This document shows, one piece after another, positions 55,385-64,000 of a stretch of DNA of 64,000 nt (position 1 is its first letter; each line of letters opens with the position of its first letter). The notes beneath the pieces were generated by a model. It ran no database searches. It was not told the DNA's origin and worked only from the letters and a program-made list of their open reading frames with translations. Source of the DNA: Gigaspora rosea. Its lineage: Eukaryota; Glomeromycota; Glomeromycetes; Diversisporales; Gigasporaceae. Both the position numbers and the translations under genes were made by a program. Location: contig QKWP01000220.1 in assembly GCA_003550325.1 (NCBI GenBank), positions 218,091 to 282,090 of the forward strand, written 5' to 3'.

Positions 55385-56498
55385 TAGTGATACGGGCTGA
55401 CCTCGGCCCATCAGCCGGGCGGGTCGGCCCTTGAACCACAATCCTGCAGGTCAGCCCGGCCGGTATATAGTTAAATTTTTTTCGTCTGATAGAATTTCAT
55501 TGTATAACTTATAATTATTAGTTAAATCAGGTGTAGAACATTCTCAAGTTAGTGCTTGCAGTCGATAACTATCTATCCAACCAAAATCGAATAGTCGACA
55601 TTTCTAGTCGATATTTATAAATTCAACTAGTCAATTAGGAGTTCTGATTGCTCGTTAATTAAAGCACTGATTATCGATTATAAGTTAGTAAACCACCGTC
55701 ATACTTATAGTGATGCGAACGGCTCGGCTCGGCTCGGCTCACGGCTAACATTTACTAAGCTGAGCCGATCCTTCGGCTCTACATCCAGAGCTGAGCCGTT
55801 TATAAGCCGATCTCCCTCAAGCTGAGCCATTTATAAGCCGATCACCATCATAGATAAAGTTGAACACACGATACTAGATTATCTACTATTGGCCAATAGG
55901 AGCAAATACTTTATTAGTAGACCCATAGCCGAGCTGACGATCGGCTTCAAGGTCTTAGCCAAGCCATTTTTGGAGCCGATACCTTATTAGTAGACCCAAA
56001 GCCGAGCCGATAATCGGCTCGGCTTAGCCGTTCGGCTCACGGCTCGGCTCTAGCCGTTCGCATCACTACATACTTATCACTTTTATTTCCATCTATGAGA
56101 GAATAACCCGGTAGATCACCGGCCATAAGAGGACCCATCGGCCCTCTTATAACCACTTCCTATTCGCATATAGAGATCCACTATATATATGCGTCACATA
56201 CACTCTTCCTACTATTTGTAATTTATGTAACATTATATGTATGTGTGCTTATAATGTGCTGATCATTATACCGACTAATTAAATGCATCTCCGTGTAATT
56301 TTTTAGCAATCGAAAAATTGCGCAAGTGTCGTGATGTAATTCTGACTATTTTCATATATGAGAAGATCAAATTATAAGACTATTTTGCATTCTTGTTTGA
56401 CTGTAAGTTTTTTAACGATATGATCGGCCCGGTCGACCGGGCCGATTAATTTCCGCAGCCGGGTCGACCAGAGAATTTGGCATCGGCCCGTATCACTA
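55385..56498. mobile_element. Non-autonomous hAT element, 1114 bp, TSD CTGAAAAC, with nested MITE
   Basis: Ends TAGTGATACGGGCTGACC and, inverted, TAGTGATACGGGCCGATG are flanked by CTGAAAAC (55377-55384 and 56499-56506). Sub-terminal regions are packed with GGCCCG / CGGGCC motifs. The 361-bp MITE at 55708-56068 is inside. No transposase. Confidence 0.94.
55708..56068. mobile_element. hAT-type MITE, 361 bp, TSD CATACTTA
   Basis: Ends TAGTGATGCGAACGGCT are inverted and identical over 17 bp. CATACTTA flanks both sides (55700-55707 and 56069-56076). It contains many copies of CGGCTCGGCTC and GAGCCGAT in both directions, probably transposase-binding motifs. It lies inside the 55385-56498 element and is therefore younger. 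Confidence 0.95.
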
Positions 56499-56506
56499 CT
56501 GAAAAC

Positions 56507-57970
56507 CCAGTCAAGAGATCACTTGACTTCATTCTCATGATTGTTCTGAAGTGATTTTGTAAGCTAATAATTATTATATATTAAAAAATGGAAAAGATAA
56601 AATGAATATATAAAATGATATGGATTTGTCGTGTTTTTTTTATCATCAAAATATTTTGTTTGATAAAAATAATAAATGTTTTACAGTTTTTCTTACCAAA
56701 AGAAAAAGTTCTTTGTTTTGCTTCATCATCCTATTAAACAACAAAGAATGCACAAAAAAAGAGTTATACAAAAGCATACAACCGCTATGTAAATGGCGGC
56801 AAAAAAGTGGCAATAACAATGTTAATTAAGTGGTCACTAAGGATTTTTTCAACAATTATGCAAGAATTTTTATTATAACTTACAGATATTTCAGCAGTCT
56901 TGGCATAATTTTTACTGTAACTTGCAAATCTTTCTAATGAAAAAAGAACCAGAAAGAAGAAAAATATATGAAAGAACTAATTTCTTATCTAAATTATCAA
57001 CATAATAAATACGTACATAGGTCTTATTATATGTTATCAATAGTCTGTTACATTAAGTCTCATGATCTGCATTAAGAATTGTCCGAGTCATTTTTTAATC
57101 AGTAAAGATTGAAGAATGATTTCACTAATGGATAATTGACCTTAATTTGAGTTTTTCTTGTAAATTATTTTATGTACATAGTATGTAATTACTATGATCC
57201 ATAAAGTCATATAAAAGATCTATGGTAGAAATTGCAATAATAGGATTATAGTTGATTTTCAAATAGCCATTAAACTTTTGCTAACTTGATATTTACGAAT
57301 TTTAAGCTAAGAGAGTATTCGAATCATTTTATCATTTAATTTACCCGAGTCATTCGATTCTTAAAAGTTAAATTACTATGTATAAAGGAAATATATTAGT
57401 GATGGAAAGGAAAATTCTGTAAATCGATTTGACAGCACAATGATTGCATGTAGTCAAAATGCGTATACAGATGAACATTTTAGTCGCTTCAATAGCACTA
57501 CTGCTTTGTATCAAACAGATTTATTAAAAGAAAATGGCGTTAAGAGCTAATCACGTAAAAATAAATTCTTCAGGTCAGAATCTGATAGATGAAAGGTGAA
57601 TCAATTTACAAATTTTCCCGTTATGTCACTCTTTATGTTCTAGTTTATCAATTTACAAAATTTTCCGTTATATCATCGCTTCATATTCTAGTTGACATTT
57701 CAAATTTAATGAATAACCATGTTTTGACTAACGAGTTTTTGCAAATACAAAATTTCATGATTCGAATTGTTCTTCGTCTCTTTTCAATTTATGTCACTTC
57801 GAAATTAGTGGCAACACTTGGAAAAATTGTCAAATAACAAGCTTTAGTACAACATTAGTTCTTTACAATGACAGCGATTAAACTAATATATCCTTCTATT
57901 TTTTTTTAATAGAAAAAATCACCCAAATTGTTGTTAATACTATATTATACAAAATTTAATTGCTTTTAAT
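56507..57970. other. Intergenic DNA, no gene I can support
   Basis: AT-rich. The frames at 56620-56829 and 57589-57837 have ordinary codon composition but no recognisable motif and no visible splice partners. Missing upstream exons of the 54979-55376 fragment should lie here if that gene is intact, but I could not find them. Confidence 0.4.
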
Positions 57971-57971
57971 G

Positions 57972-58030
57972 TTAAGGGTAGGGTGAACATAGATCATTTT
58001 TCATATAAACCCATGTACAAAATTTTTTTG
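57972..58030. mobile_element. Solitary end of the TTAA element family
   Basis: TTAA followed by GGGTAGGGTGAACATAGATC and CATTTTTCATAT matches the left end of the element at 43677. No facing end was found in the window. Confidence 0.7.
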
Positions 58031-58228
58031 TGTAATGTAAATGAAAATCAATCGTTACACATGATTCTAGAAATTTCTGTAATAATGTAAAAATTTTTTA
58101 ACAGCCAGTGCGTTGCTTTTTTAACTGCTATTATTTTCATTTGTTCATATTAATTATCCCAACTTTATTTTTTTCTCTTTTTAAGTATCGAGCAGCAAAA
58201 TTCTATGTTTTTATTTGTTAAATAAACG

Positions 58229-58363
58229 ATGAGGGAGAGAACAAGGACTTTTAAAAGATTTAGGGGACATTTACACGGCAATTCCGAAATTAGAGATCTA
58301 ACCAAGGAAATCGAAAAAATTGAGGAAGAACTAAAAGAAGCCCGCCAGAACAGTCAAAAGTAA
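58229..58363 (+). CDS. Small charged coiled-coil ORF, or first exon, unknown
   Basis: From ATG 58229 a 44-residue frame runs to TAA. It starts MRERTRTFKRFRGHLHGN, then becomes a heptad-like charged helix with EIEKIEEELKEARQ, suggesting a short coiled coil. It ends in CAAAA followed by GTAAGT, a strong 5' splice site that overlaps the stop, so it may be the first exon of a longer gene whose next exon I could not identify. Codon choice is less AT-driven than the flanks. No family is recognised and it could be a transposon fragment. Confidence 0.4.
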   Translation: MRERTRTFKRFRGHLHGNSEIRDLTKEIEKIEEELKEARQNSQK

Positions 58364-59379
58364 GTCAAAAGTCAGAAAGAACGATGGTGGAGGATAAAAT
58401 TTTGAAAAAAAAGCGGCCCAAATCAAACAAAAAAATTAGCAACCATAAAAAAAAAACTTCGAACCAACTTGTAGATCAGTTTCGATAAAAAAAAAGTCTT
58501 TTAACATGTAGAACCAATTCGAAGAACTATTTTATATAAACATATTTATTTCTTTTTTGAAACTTTTAATAAAACTTATCACACTCTAACTCCAACCTTC
58601 ATGTCCACAAATATAAATAATAAGACCATTTTGTAATAACGTGCAGTATATTCAAGGTAAGGACGAATGCTTGGATATAGAACTATTGACCAACTCATAG
58701 TTGCAGTATTAATAAAAACCAAGCTTTTTTATTAGTGAAATGCTCCAACCTTTGAAATCAATAGATAATTCAATTGAAGGCAGCTTATCTTCTATTGTCG
58801 TTATCTCAACGATTATTCAATTAATCATATTGAATTATCTAAGACGTTGTTACACTTCCCTTAAAACTTTCCATATTACCTCTGCGCCATCATGATTTGA
58901 TCCCCTACTTTTGACTATCGTTCATCCTTTCCTGAATTATAACCTCTATACCCACCCTACGTATTACCATAAGTATTCATCATACCGTTGTTAGACCTAG
59001 AAAAACGTATGAAACGTACAACAGCGATAACTCTTGACTCCATGATCCGATTTTAATGAAACTACTACCATCGTGACCGCCTCGATAAGACCTTTCGAAT
59101 GGTACCAATATCATCTCGATTAGACTGTTCTAGCCCAAGCTAGTCAAAACCGAATGAATGGTCTTTACAAAACGTCCTACTGTGCCCAAATCTTATTGGT
59201 TGATCAATACTGCGCCATCCGTGACACAGAATATCGGACATTTCGAGTAATCCTAGACATTTCAGTTAATCACAGACATGTCTGACATTCTGGACATTTA
59301 GACATTTGGGACATAACAGTTTTGACAAATATAATTAACATATCTAATATAGCTGATATTTAGAATCTATAATACAATT
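58364..59379. other. Intergenic DNA, no gene seen
   Basis: No ORF of note. About 59225-59315 contains a run of GACATTT / GACATGTC units, probably a decayed repeat. Confidence 0.45.
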
Positions 59380-59620
59380 TTTCAGTTCCTTCAACCCGTA
59401 GATCTTTTCTTCCTTTGTTATATCCTCCAATTATTATTGATCCTTAAGCCCGTAGATCTATAATACAATTTCAACGTCGACTCATCGACCTGTAGATCTT
59501 TCTTTTATAAGTCATTTCAAAGTCTCATCAACCCCGTAGAACTTTCTTTTATAAGTCATTTCCAAGTCTCTTCAACCTGTAGATCTTTCTTTTATAAGTC
59601 ATTTCACTGTCAATTAATCA
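59380..59620. repeat. Tandem repeat, unit ~43-50 bp (AACCCGTAGATCTTTCTTTT)
   Basis: Five imperfect units of TCAACCCGTAGATCTTTC followed by TTTTATAAGTCATTTCAAAG. The last three (from about 59490) are close copies at ~43-bp spacing. Confidence 0.8.
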
Positions 59621-59699
59621 GTTGATCATTAATCATTCTTTATAATTTTCTCTGTAGACTTATCTCCCTGTATATCGTTTCTTTATTTGCATTGTTCTG

Positions 59700-59989
59700 T
59701 TTGCACGGGTAATACAAACTCATGAAGCCAATTGGAGAGTGCAAATTTAGACTATTCCACAAAGAATCCGAACACATAAAAAAAGAAAAAACGAAAATAC
59801 TCAAAAATGATGTTTAATCGATCTTGGCACGCTAATTAAAAATGGCAGGAATGTAATTTTACATATTGCAAGTATAGATCTAATCATATAGCCTCTAACG
59901 TTAAGGCTCTAACCCTAAATTTTTATTCCACATACTTCAGCTTATTTATAAAATTTGCTTTCCTTTTTGGTTTGTATTAACCGGTGAAA
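59700..59989. mobile_element. Inverted-repeat element, copy 2 (site without the hAT MITE)
   Basis: It starts TTTGCACGGGTAATACAAAC and ends GTATTAACCGGTGAAA. It parallels 27993-28403 throughout but has no 112-bp insertion at the AAAAACGAAAATA stretch (about 59786-59798). Its ends are more diverged than those of copy 1. Confidence 0.8.
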
Positions 59990-60020
59990 TAAGGTAAATC
60001 TTCAGGCCCATTTTATGTTA

Positions 60021-60262
60021 TAGTTGGTGGTAGAATTACTGAATTACAGCAATTACGGTATTTTACCAGTGGTAGAATTAATTTGCAATACCGCAATATT
60101 GTAATATTGCAATACCATAACTATAGTATAATAATATAATGTTATAATTAAGTAACTACGTGTGCAACACCCAGTCATTCCAAACCAGAAACTGATGCTA
60201 TGTTGTTATTTACTATACAAGCATTACGGCTTTACAGCTTTATGGCTTACAGCCACCAACTA
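60021..60262. mobile_element. Probable MITE with TAGTTGGTGG ends
   Basis: TAGTTGGTGG at the left faces CCACCAACTA at the right, with further GTAATTGC / GCAATTAC-type complementarity inside. No convincing target duplication is visible. Confidence 0.5.
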
Positions 60263-60299
60263 TATCTTATATAAGTAAGTGTTTGTTTATTTGTACTGG

Positions 60300-60545
60300 T
60301 GGAAGATCGTCAATTGAAGAATCGGCAAGAGACTATATAGAATAAACTAATCAGTACTTTTCATTGGTTAAAAAAAAAGAAGTCAAATCAAATGTACATC
60401 CTTATTTACATTATACATATTGTTGATTGATTTTGATGCAAGCTCATTGAAGGCTTGGAAGATCATCGATGGAAGAATTGGTGGGTGACTATGTAAAATA
60501 AACCAATCAAAGCTTTTTATTCAATAAAAAAAATCAAATGTGTAT
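60300..60545. repeat. Direct duplication, two ~90-bp units 156 bp apart
   Basis: GGAAGATCGTCAATTGAAGA...AATAAACTAATCAGTACTTT is repeated as GGAAGATCATCGATGGAAGA...AATAAACCAATCAAAGCTTT. Both end in an A-rich stretch followed by CAAATGT, so they could be two copies of one short retroposed unit. Confidence 0.65.
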
Positions 60546-61580
60546 TGCTTAAACATCATTTTCAGTCTTATTTATGACAAGAATTCTTTGAGAACAAATT
60601 TTTAGAAAATCACTTTAAAGAGTGAAATTATTGGCCGGAGCGTAGCGACGGACCCTAAGTTTCTATGCGAAGTGATACAAAAATTACCTTCCTGATGTGC
60701 TTCAATTGTAAAAATCTTGACAAATTTTACTTTTTTGATATACTTGCATATATATGATGTAAATCTTATCAGAAATGGAGTTTGGAAATTTTTTGTCTGT
60801 TCCCACGCGTGTCTATATTTGTGCTTTTAATGTTACCAACATATGTATATTAACGCATTTGTGTAATATGATGAACATCATATGATGAGCTCCGGACATA
60901 TAATGCTACGCATTAGCCTAGTTTATACAAATTATCCTGTGATATTTAATCCCTTCTGAAAAAGTGTAAAATTGCTTCTAAAAGTCCTTATTTTTTTGAT
61001 TTTGATTGAATTAATCTAATTCATTCATCTAACCATCTAATTCAGATCGTCTGTTTAAATGTTTTTGATTGGTTGACTGTGCATTACAACATTCTTTGAT
61101 CATCTGAAATCTATAATAGGTAGTTATTATGATATTCTTGATCCATAACTATTGCACTATTTATGATCATCAAATCTGGTAAATTGATTGATTACTAAAT
61201 TAAACCTCATATGATACATATAGATTACTACTTGGCTTTAAATGATCCCCAAATCTGTATCTATTGTGACATTCTGACTATTCACATAATGTTAATAACT
61301 ATCATGACATTATTATTTATCAGTATAATGTAATTATGATCAATATTCCTAATTAAAATGTCATAGATCTATTATCATGATTCATAATTGATATATGAAT
61401 TAATAATTGATATAAGAAATTGAAACATTGCACCATAGTTTTCTGTATGATAATATAACAACTCTGTTGCATCTATTTATGAATTTTGAATATTGAAAAG
61501 AAAAAACTTATTTCTAAAATTTCATTTTTAGAAATAGGATTTCAGCTTTTCACTTTATTGACATTCATTAATAAAACCAA
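60546..61580. other. Intergenic DNA, no gene seen
   Basis: No ORF or repeat that I can support. GGCCGGAGCGTAGCGACGGA at about 60634 is a short GC-rich island. Confidence 0.45.
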
Positions 61581-61589
61581 CTCCTATGT

Positions 61590-63300
61590 GTTACTGAATA
61601 ATGAGTAAGTCTGTAACAAACTTTTTTACAGTAACTCATAATACTGTAATTTTAATGCAAGCTAATATTAGTGATTACCAAAATAGCGAATAAGTTCTGT
61701 AACTGAATCATTTAGAAATCACAATAATTCTGGTATAAAGTAACTTATCTTTAAATACTTTGGCTACTAAGATAAAGAGTAAGTTTTGTAACAAAGTTTT
61801 TTATAGTTATAATAAAAATCACAATAAACTGAAATGGTGAATAAGTTCTGTAACAAAATTTTGTATAGTAGAAATTAATAATTCTAACCACTACTATGGT
61901 CAACAGAATAGTAAGTTTTGTAACAAAATTTTAGTAATTCATAATAAAAACACATAATTCCAATAACAAACTAACCTGCACAGAAATCATAATAATTCCA
62001 AATTTTGGTTATTGAATAGTAAGTAAGTACTGTGAGTAAATACTGTAACCGATTTTTTCACAGTAAAATTACAATTTCAATGAAAACACAACCTTAATCA
62101 TATATTGAACATTGTGGTCACATGAATAAAAAGTATAGCATGATAGAATTGTTTATAATAGAAATCACAATAATTTTAATACAAACTAACTCAACATTAA
62201 TTGTATAAAAATCACTCAATCTTAACTATGTGTTGCAAGTACTATAGTGGAAATTTTTTATAGTAGAAATCATGAAAATTCTAATGTAAAAAACTCACAT
62301 TAACCACATACTGTAGTTAATAGAATTGTTGGTTCTTTTAAGTTCTGTAACAAAATTTTTTTATAGTAAAACCCACAATAATTTAGATACAACTAACTCA
62401 ACTTTAATTACATAGAAACAATGATAATTTCTATGCAAACTAACTCTATACACAGCAGTTACCAGTATAGTAAGTTTTATAACAAGATTTTTATACAATA
62501 AGAATTATTATAATTCTATTGCAAAATTAATTCAATTTTAAATTGCATAAAAATAATAATAATTGTAATAGGATTTTCCAATACAAATAAATCAATCTCA
62601 ATTACATAAAGATCATAATAACTCCAATGCCAACTGACTTATCAAAATAGCAAGTAATTCTATGTTAGATCTTATGATAATTCTAATTCAAAATGACTAA
62701 ACCTTAGTCATATGCAGTAATATAGTCACTGGAATAACAAGTAACAAAATTTTATAGTAACTCCAAATAGAAAATTAGAGTTATTATAGTAAGTTATTAT
62801 AGAAATTATAATTCTGATGCAAATTAACTCTACATGTGTAATTGGGTTAGCAAGTAAGTTCTGTAAAGAATATTTTGCAATAATTTTATAATTGAAATTT
62901 AATACAAACTAAACTACAACTATATACTATAGCTACCAGAGAGTGAATATTGTAACAGAATTGTTTACAATAACTTATAAGAGAAATCATAATAATTCTA
63001 ATGCAAACTTAACTATGTCTGTAATCAGAATAGCAAGTTCAGTAACAGAATTAAGCAACTCATAATAGAAATCATGATTGAAATACAATACAAACTTATT
63101 CAGCTACATGCTTTACAGTAGTTGCCAGAATGATAAGTTCTGTAACAGATTTTTTAAGTATTTTATGATAGAAATTATAATAATTTCAAATGCAAGCTTA
63201 TTTCCTAAACCACATTGTTGTCACTGGAATAACGAGTAAGTTATAAAAGAATTTTGACTATAATTCATAATAGAAGTTATAATAATCCAAAAGTAAATAT
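61590..63300. repeat. Degenerate ~95-bp satellite-like array
   Basis: A unit with TAAGTTCTGTAACAAAATTT, then TATAGTAGAAATCACAATAA, then TTCTAATGCAAACTAACTC and ATATACTGTAGT recurs roughly every 65-110 bp. TAAGTTCTGTAAC-like cores lie near 61605, 61691, 61780, 61843, 61913, 62345, 62465, 62850, 63023 and 63133. The last bases of the window (from about 63958) again read TCTAATGCAAGCTAATCAAC, so the array may resume beyond the edge. Non-coding. Confidence 0.8.
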
Positions 63301-63957
63301 TTTATTAATTATTTGCTTACAAAAATGCTCAAAATAGATTCAGGACTATAAGTACGATATCTAGAAGATTACAATATATAATTTAAAACAATACTTTTGG
63401 AACTATAATATAATAAAGTAATTTAATAGTTAATAAAATAATTCAGAAGTTAGATGAAGGTATGTTAAGGCATTTTGATTTAACCAAAATAATTTACTAT
63501 ATTAAATTAATAATACAATGCTCATTTCAAAAAGATTAAATTTATAATATTTATTCTTTCAAAGACAGATATGCAATACCAGTAAGTTGATTATTGACAT
63601 GAAACAATAAAAATGTGAGATTGTGAACTTTGAGAGATTAAAATAATATTAAAGTCTAAAGGTTATTATTTAGAACTACTTATGTCAATTAAAAATTTAA
63701 TTTATATAGTCTTTTAAAAAAATAAATAATTTATTGATTTTTCATCTTTTTCAGTTTTTTTTAATTTGTATATTATTATTTATATTTATTAAGATCGTTA
63801 ATATTAGAATGATGATTTGACCTTGCGTTTTAGATTTAGAGTAATGCATTAATTAGTGCTAATTTGACTTTATGCGGTCTCAATAAATACGTATATTTAA
63901 TCATTAATCAATAATATTCTTGTAAATTAAAATAGTTATTACGAATAAAATCAATAA
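63301..63957. other. AT-rich DNA between satellite stretches, no gene seen
   Basis: No ORF or repeat structure that I can support. Confidence 0.5.
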
Positions 63958-64000
63958 ATCTAATGCAAGCTAATCAACCTTAACCGCATATTGTGTGTAC

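Noticed and set aside
59380-59620. CRISPR-like regularly spaced repeat
   Set aside because: The units are contiguous and imperfect with no unique spacers, and the DNA is fungal; it is a minisatellite.

Overview
The window looks like nuclear DNA of a filamentous fungus with a very AT-rich, transposon-filled genome. The best fit is an arbuscular mycorrhizal fungus (Glomeromycotina, Rhizophagus-like). The basis is family knowledge: a Sel1-repeat plus tyrosine-kinase-like kinase gene with the HRDLHSGN motif, tandem BTB/T1 domains, an F-box/leucine-rich-repeat relic, short AT-rich introns of about 75-95 bp, and many hAT-type repeats. No bacterial gene organisation, rRNA gene, CRISPR array or intact tRNA gene was seen.

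Layout. 1-3.4 kb: degenerate ~100-bp satellite with a hAT-type MITE in it. 3.4-4.9 kb: a compact non-autonomous LTR retroelement with PBS, polypurine tract and target duplication. 5.5-10.1 kb: a decayed Ty3/gypsy element (minus strand) carrying two related MITEs. 10.1-13.6 kb: low-complexity DNA and MITEs. 13.6-15.4 kb: F-box/LRR pseudogene. 15.4-23 kb: minisatellites, a 1.5-kb non-autonomous hAT element and inverted repeats. 23.1-27.3 kb: a possible terminal exon, a threefold ~590-bp tandem duplication, and the one apparently intact gene, a two-BTB protein on the minus strand. 27.4-42 kb: nested TIR elements, a TTAA-type MITE, T-rich tracts, Sel1-repeat shards and fold-backs. 42.9-49.4 kb: a pseudogene of an unnamed multicopy family, split by a TTAA element that holds a long SINE-like element that holds a hAT transposon. 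51.1-54.0 kb: a Sel1-kinase gene with four lesions. 55-56.5 kb: a coding fragment abutting a MITE with another MITE inside it. 57.9-64 kb: solitary element ends, repeats and a second degenerate ~95-bp satellite.

How it fits together. Most of the window is layered transposition. Several insertions are defined to the base: removing the element plus one target copy restores a reading frame (9165-9354, 9787-9946, 43677-48224), or an uninterrupted copy of the site lies elsewhere in the window (28104-28215 against ~59790; 35022-35399 against ~34723). The hAT transposon at 44464-46853 is the only element with a recognisable DNA transposase. It could be related to the source that mobilised the 8-bp-target-duplication MITEs, but that is inference. 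The coding content (BTB, F-box/LRR, Sel1, kinase) belongs to families known to be expanded in these fungi, and most copies here are broken.
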